Below, piece after piece: positions 38,033 through 40,386 of a stretch of 40,386 nucleotides of DNA. The stretch's first letter is position 1. Each line of letters starts with the position of its first letter. The stretch comes from Gryganskiella cystojenkinii. Taxonomy: Eukaryota > Mortierellomycota > Mortierellomycetes > Mortierellales > Mortierellaceae. The notes beneath the pieces were generated by a model. It saw only the letters and a program-made list of their open reading frames with translations. It ran no database searches and had not been told where the DNA came from. The translations under genes and the position numbers were made by a program. Location of the stretch: positions 1-40,386 of the forward strand of contig JAAAIG010000039.1 in NCBI GenBank assembly GCA_015852425.1, in the 5' to 3' direction.

Positions 38033-40335
38033 ATGCCACCCAAGCGCAAGGCTGCTGCTACCTCTTCTGCCGATTCAAAGACTGGATCTCCGCCTCCTAA
38101 GGCTGCCAAACCGACACCAAAGAAGACCCCTGCCGCCAAGGCACCCGCAAAGCCCAAGGCACCGACAAAGGCTGCACTGGCCAAGGCTGCAGCTGCAGAA
38201 GAGGCGTCGCTTGTAAGTACTGACAAAAAAAAAGCATTTTCCTTCATGGGACAAATCTCTTTTTTTTTTTTTTATTTGATTTTTTTCCTCTTTCTTTGTC
38301 TTTTCTTTCGTTCCCTTTTGCCACACTCACGATTTTGGATACCCTCTCTTCTCATTCCACTTTTCCACCCAAATCTAATATCAACTTCCCGAATCAGGCG
38401 ACCGCTGTCACCGACTTCATACTCCCGCATTCATTTCAGCTGTTTTTTTTTTGTATTCATAACAAAAGTAAACCATGGGCAACAAAAACAGCACTTCCAG
38501 GAGCGACATCAACATCAAATCTAGAGGAGCAAAGGTCGACCATACCCCAGTATCTTCATTCCGCACATCGTAAGGAAGGATCTATAATGGCCCCCTAACT
38601 TCGACCATGCCTGCCCTGCATGTCACGAGGATACCTGCGTTGTTGTTACAGTCACCTCTTCCCGTGAATTCATCTTCCTCTCCTCGCTGACTCGTGTCTC
38701 TTTGTGTGTCTTACTATGTGCTGTTGACTGTTAGACCCAAGAACAGTGAATACGACAGTAATAAGGTTGCCACAAGGTCAACGTATCTCGCCACCACCAC
38801 AACGACAACACCAACTGCACCAATAACAACAACATCACCAGCACCGACACCTGGACCGGTGCCTGTAAAAGTATGTCAAATCGACATCCCAGTTTTATTT
38901 CTTCGTTATTTTTCTTCTCTTTGCAATTTTTCTTTTTTTTTCTTTCATTTCATTTGACTTTTCCTCACCTTCGCCCCCCTGACTCTTTCCAACTTCATTT
39001 GAGGACTCTGACCGAGTCGCATATCTGTCTTGTTTGTCCTAACACACGTTCCTCTACTTTTCGTTGGGCTACGTAGCAATACTATGATGCTGGACGCTGT
39101 GCAAAATGGTTTGGAACATTCACAGGTACGCGCGACCGCGGAACATAACGAAACCAGAAAAATCCGTCGATTCGGTGTTTGATGGCCCCAAAAAATAGTG
39201 TGCTAAAATGCCCTCTCTTTCTCTTGCTCTCTCTCTCTCTCTCTCCTCTCTCTTTTCAATTTAAACACCCTGGTAATGCGGGCGTAGGCCTTGAAGAGGA
39301 CGATCTTGGCAGCGAGTTGATTGGACCTGCAGGGATCTCAAAACTATGCGAAGACATTGGCGTTTCCCTGGAAGCGGTAAGACCACTATTTATCAAGTTC
39401 GGGGCATGCACGATATGTTACAACCAGAGATGCTAACGGCAGGATGCCACTTTTGCCGATTTTGCAATTTCGTTTAGATTGATATGCTCGTTCTTGCGTA
39501 CCACCTGAAGGCCGACACAATGCGTAAGTGAGACCGCAACCACAGATCAAAGATATTCCGGTTGTTGGAAGGTTTGGCTGAAGGCGGAGAGAGAATAGCT
39601 TGTGGCGGAAACCAATTGGGAGCACTCCTCCTTTCCCCCCCCCTCCTTCTCTCCTCTGGACGCCCTTCTTTCCCCCTGCAAGAGTGAAGGATAGACCATC
39701 TCATCTGGACCATGTGACGATTTTTTTTGGAAATTTTATTAACGGCCTTAATGATCTTGACTGTTGTGTGCATTGTCTGTCTTTTTAGCTATTTTCACCA
39801 AGGACGAGTGGATCAAAGGCATGAAATCTTTGGAGTAAGCTGACAGTTAAAAGCAACAACGTGGCGTTTATTTTCGACTCTGTTGAGGATTGCAGCTCTT
39901 TGAGAATGCAAACGGTATTTGATCAAAGCCCAATTCGTGTCGGCTGACGGCTCATCTTTCTATTTTCATTTCATTTTCTTTTTTTCTGAAACCAGGGTGG
40001 ACTCGACGATAAAGCTGAAGGCAGTGATGCCCCGTTTGGTGGCAAAATTGAAGAACCCTCAAGATTTCAAGGAGTTTTACCGTTACATTTTTATGTTTGT
40101 CAAGAGCTCGGAGCAAAAGTGCATGGATATTGAGGTAAAAGGAACACTCGTCGTTGACTCCTTGGTCACTGCCTTTATGATGGTCAAGCCATTTGACTTA
40201 GCCCTCGTCAAAATTCCTAACGTTTGAAATGCTTATATTCATTTATTGAAAAATTCAAAATAGACTGCATGCAGCATGTTGGAGACTGTCATGGCTGGAC
40301 GACCTCATGTGAAGAGCTTTGTGGCGTTCTTGCAG
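38033..40335 (+). CDS. DCN1-like (DCUN1D4/5 type) cullin neddylation protein, cut by the window edge
   Basis: Exon 1 is 38033-38212. The PONY-domain exons are well supported and in phase: 38735-38870, 39077-39125, 39288-39376, 39478-39523, 39789-39834, 39996-40134 and 40264-40335, with the next beyond the window. The product starts MPPKRK with a Lys/Ala/Pro-rich, nuclear-type leader, as in DCUN1D4/5. It continues with DSNKVATRS, a Thr/Pro-rich linker, AGRCAKWFGTFTG, LIGPAGISKLCEDIGVSLEA, IDMLVLAYHLKADTM, IFTKDEWIKGMKSLE and LKNPQDFKEFYRYIFMFVKS. DCN1 proteins bind cullins and promote their modification by Nedd8, which activates cullin-RING ligases. How exon 1 joins the rest is unresolved: it ends in phase 0 while the exon at 38735 expects two bases. 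An acceptor at 38741 or an exon within 38475-38569 could reconcile this. The C-terminal cullin-binding acidic patch lies outside the window. Confidence 0.85.
38475..38569 (+). CDS. Candidate alternative first exon of the DCN1-like gene
   Basis: The sequence aaaccATGGGC opens a frame reading MGNKNSTSRSDIN..., with a stop (TAA at 38469-38471) directly upstream in the same frame. It ends at a good donor (tcGTAAGG at 38570) in phase 2, exactly the phase needed to join the exon at 38735. MGNKNSTS fits the N-myristoylation pattern (Met-Gly, then Ser at position 6). As an internal exon it would put a stop before this ATG, so it works best as an alternative start. It is unproven. Confidence 0.35.
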
Positions 40336-40342
40336 GTGAGAC

Positions 40343-40344
<2 letters not shown>

Positions 40345-40382
<38 letters not shown>
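40345..40382. repeat. (GA)n microsatellite at the right edge
   Basis: Uninterrupted GA dinucleotides for about 38 bases, lying in an intron of the DCN1-like gene just after the donor at 40336. Confidence 0.95.
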
Positions 40383-40385
<3 letters not shown>

Positions 40386-40386
40386 G

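Overview
This window is nuclear DNA of an early-diverging filamentous fungus. A Mortierellomycota/Mucoromycota relative (Mortierella-like) is the best fit, but that placement is inference. The evidence is many short introns with GTAAG/GTATG donors and TAG/CAG acceptors, pyrimidine-rich gene leaders, heavy TTG-leucine use in strongly coding genes, long homopolymer and CT/GA tracts between genes, and fungal families (GTP cyclohydrolase II of the RIB1 type, Kre9/Knh1-like wall proteins, DUF3712-like secreted proteins, F-box/leucine-rich proteins). There is no sign of operons, CRISPR arrays, phage or an intact transposon. A run of ten Ns at 18920-18929 is a scaffold join, so distances across it are unknown.

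Layout from left to right: (1) 457-4050 (+), a seven-exon gene whose middle resembles MBIP, an animal ATAC acetyltransferase-complex subunit, followed by a long low-complexity tail. (2) 4639-6954 (-), a secreted CAP/PR-1-type protein behind an approximately 560-residue Ser/Thr/Pro/Glu-rich stalk. (3) 10209-12050 (+), a secreted DUF3712-like protein with a TATA and CCAAT promoter. (4) 12429-15701 (-), a kelch plus BTB protein with Gln-rich ends. (5) 19405-21137 (+), transaldolase, convergent with (6) 21349-22852 (-), GTP cyclohydrolase II. (7) 23.4-25.7 kb, a decayed zone with coding-like fragments and a broken F-box gene; a cluster of four ACCGGT palindromes overlaps its start. (8) 25910-27463 (-), an intact F-box/LRR protein. 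(9) 27993-30016 (-), the box C/D snoRNP core protein NOP58. (10) 31050-34310 (+), an unrecognised coiled-coil, membrane-segment protein. (11) 34715-36382 (-), a secreted Kre9/Knh1-like protein. (12) 38033 to the right edge (+), a DCN1/DCUN1D4-5-like cullin-neddylation protein cut by the window end.

The genes do not form one pathway. They mix housekeeping (transaldolase in the pentose phosphate pathway, riboflavin synthesis, snoRNP assembly, cullin neddylation), cell-surface or secreted proteins (CAP, DUF3712-like, Kre9-like) and regulatory proteins (MBIP-like, kelch-BTB, F-box). The F-box and DCN1-like genes both concern cullin-RING ubiquitin ligases, and kelch-BTB proteins can serve as cullin-3 adaptors, but adjacency alone is weak evidence in a fungus.

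The items most worth a second look are the MBIP-like gene, the CAP domain that has lost most of its conserved cavity residues, the His-rich leader of the RIB1-type enzyme, the two competing N-termini of the DCN1-like gene (one with a myristoylation-type start), and the ACCGGT cluster beside the dead F-box gene. Exon boundaries were set by hand from splice signals and reading phase and have not been checked against transcripts.
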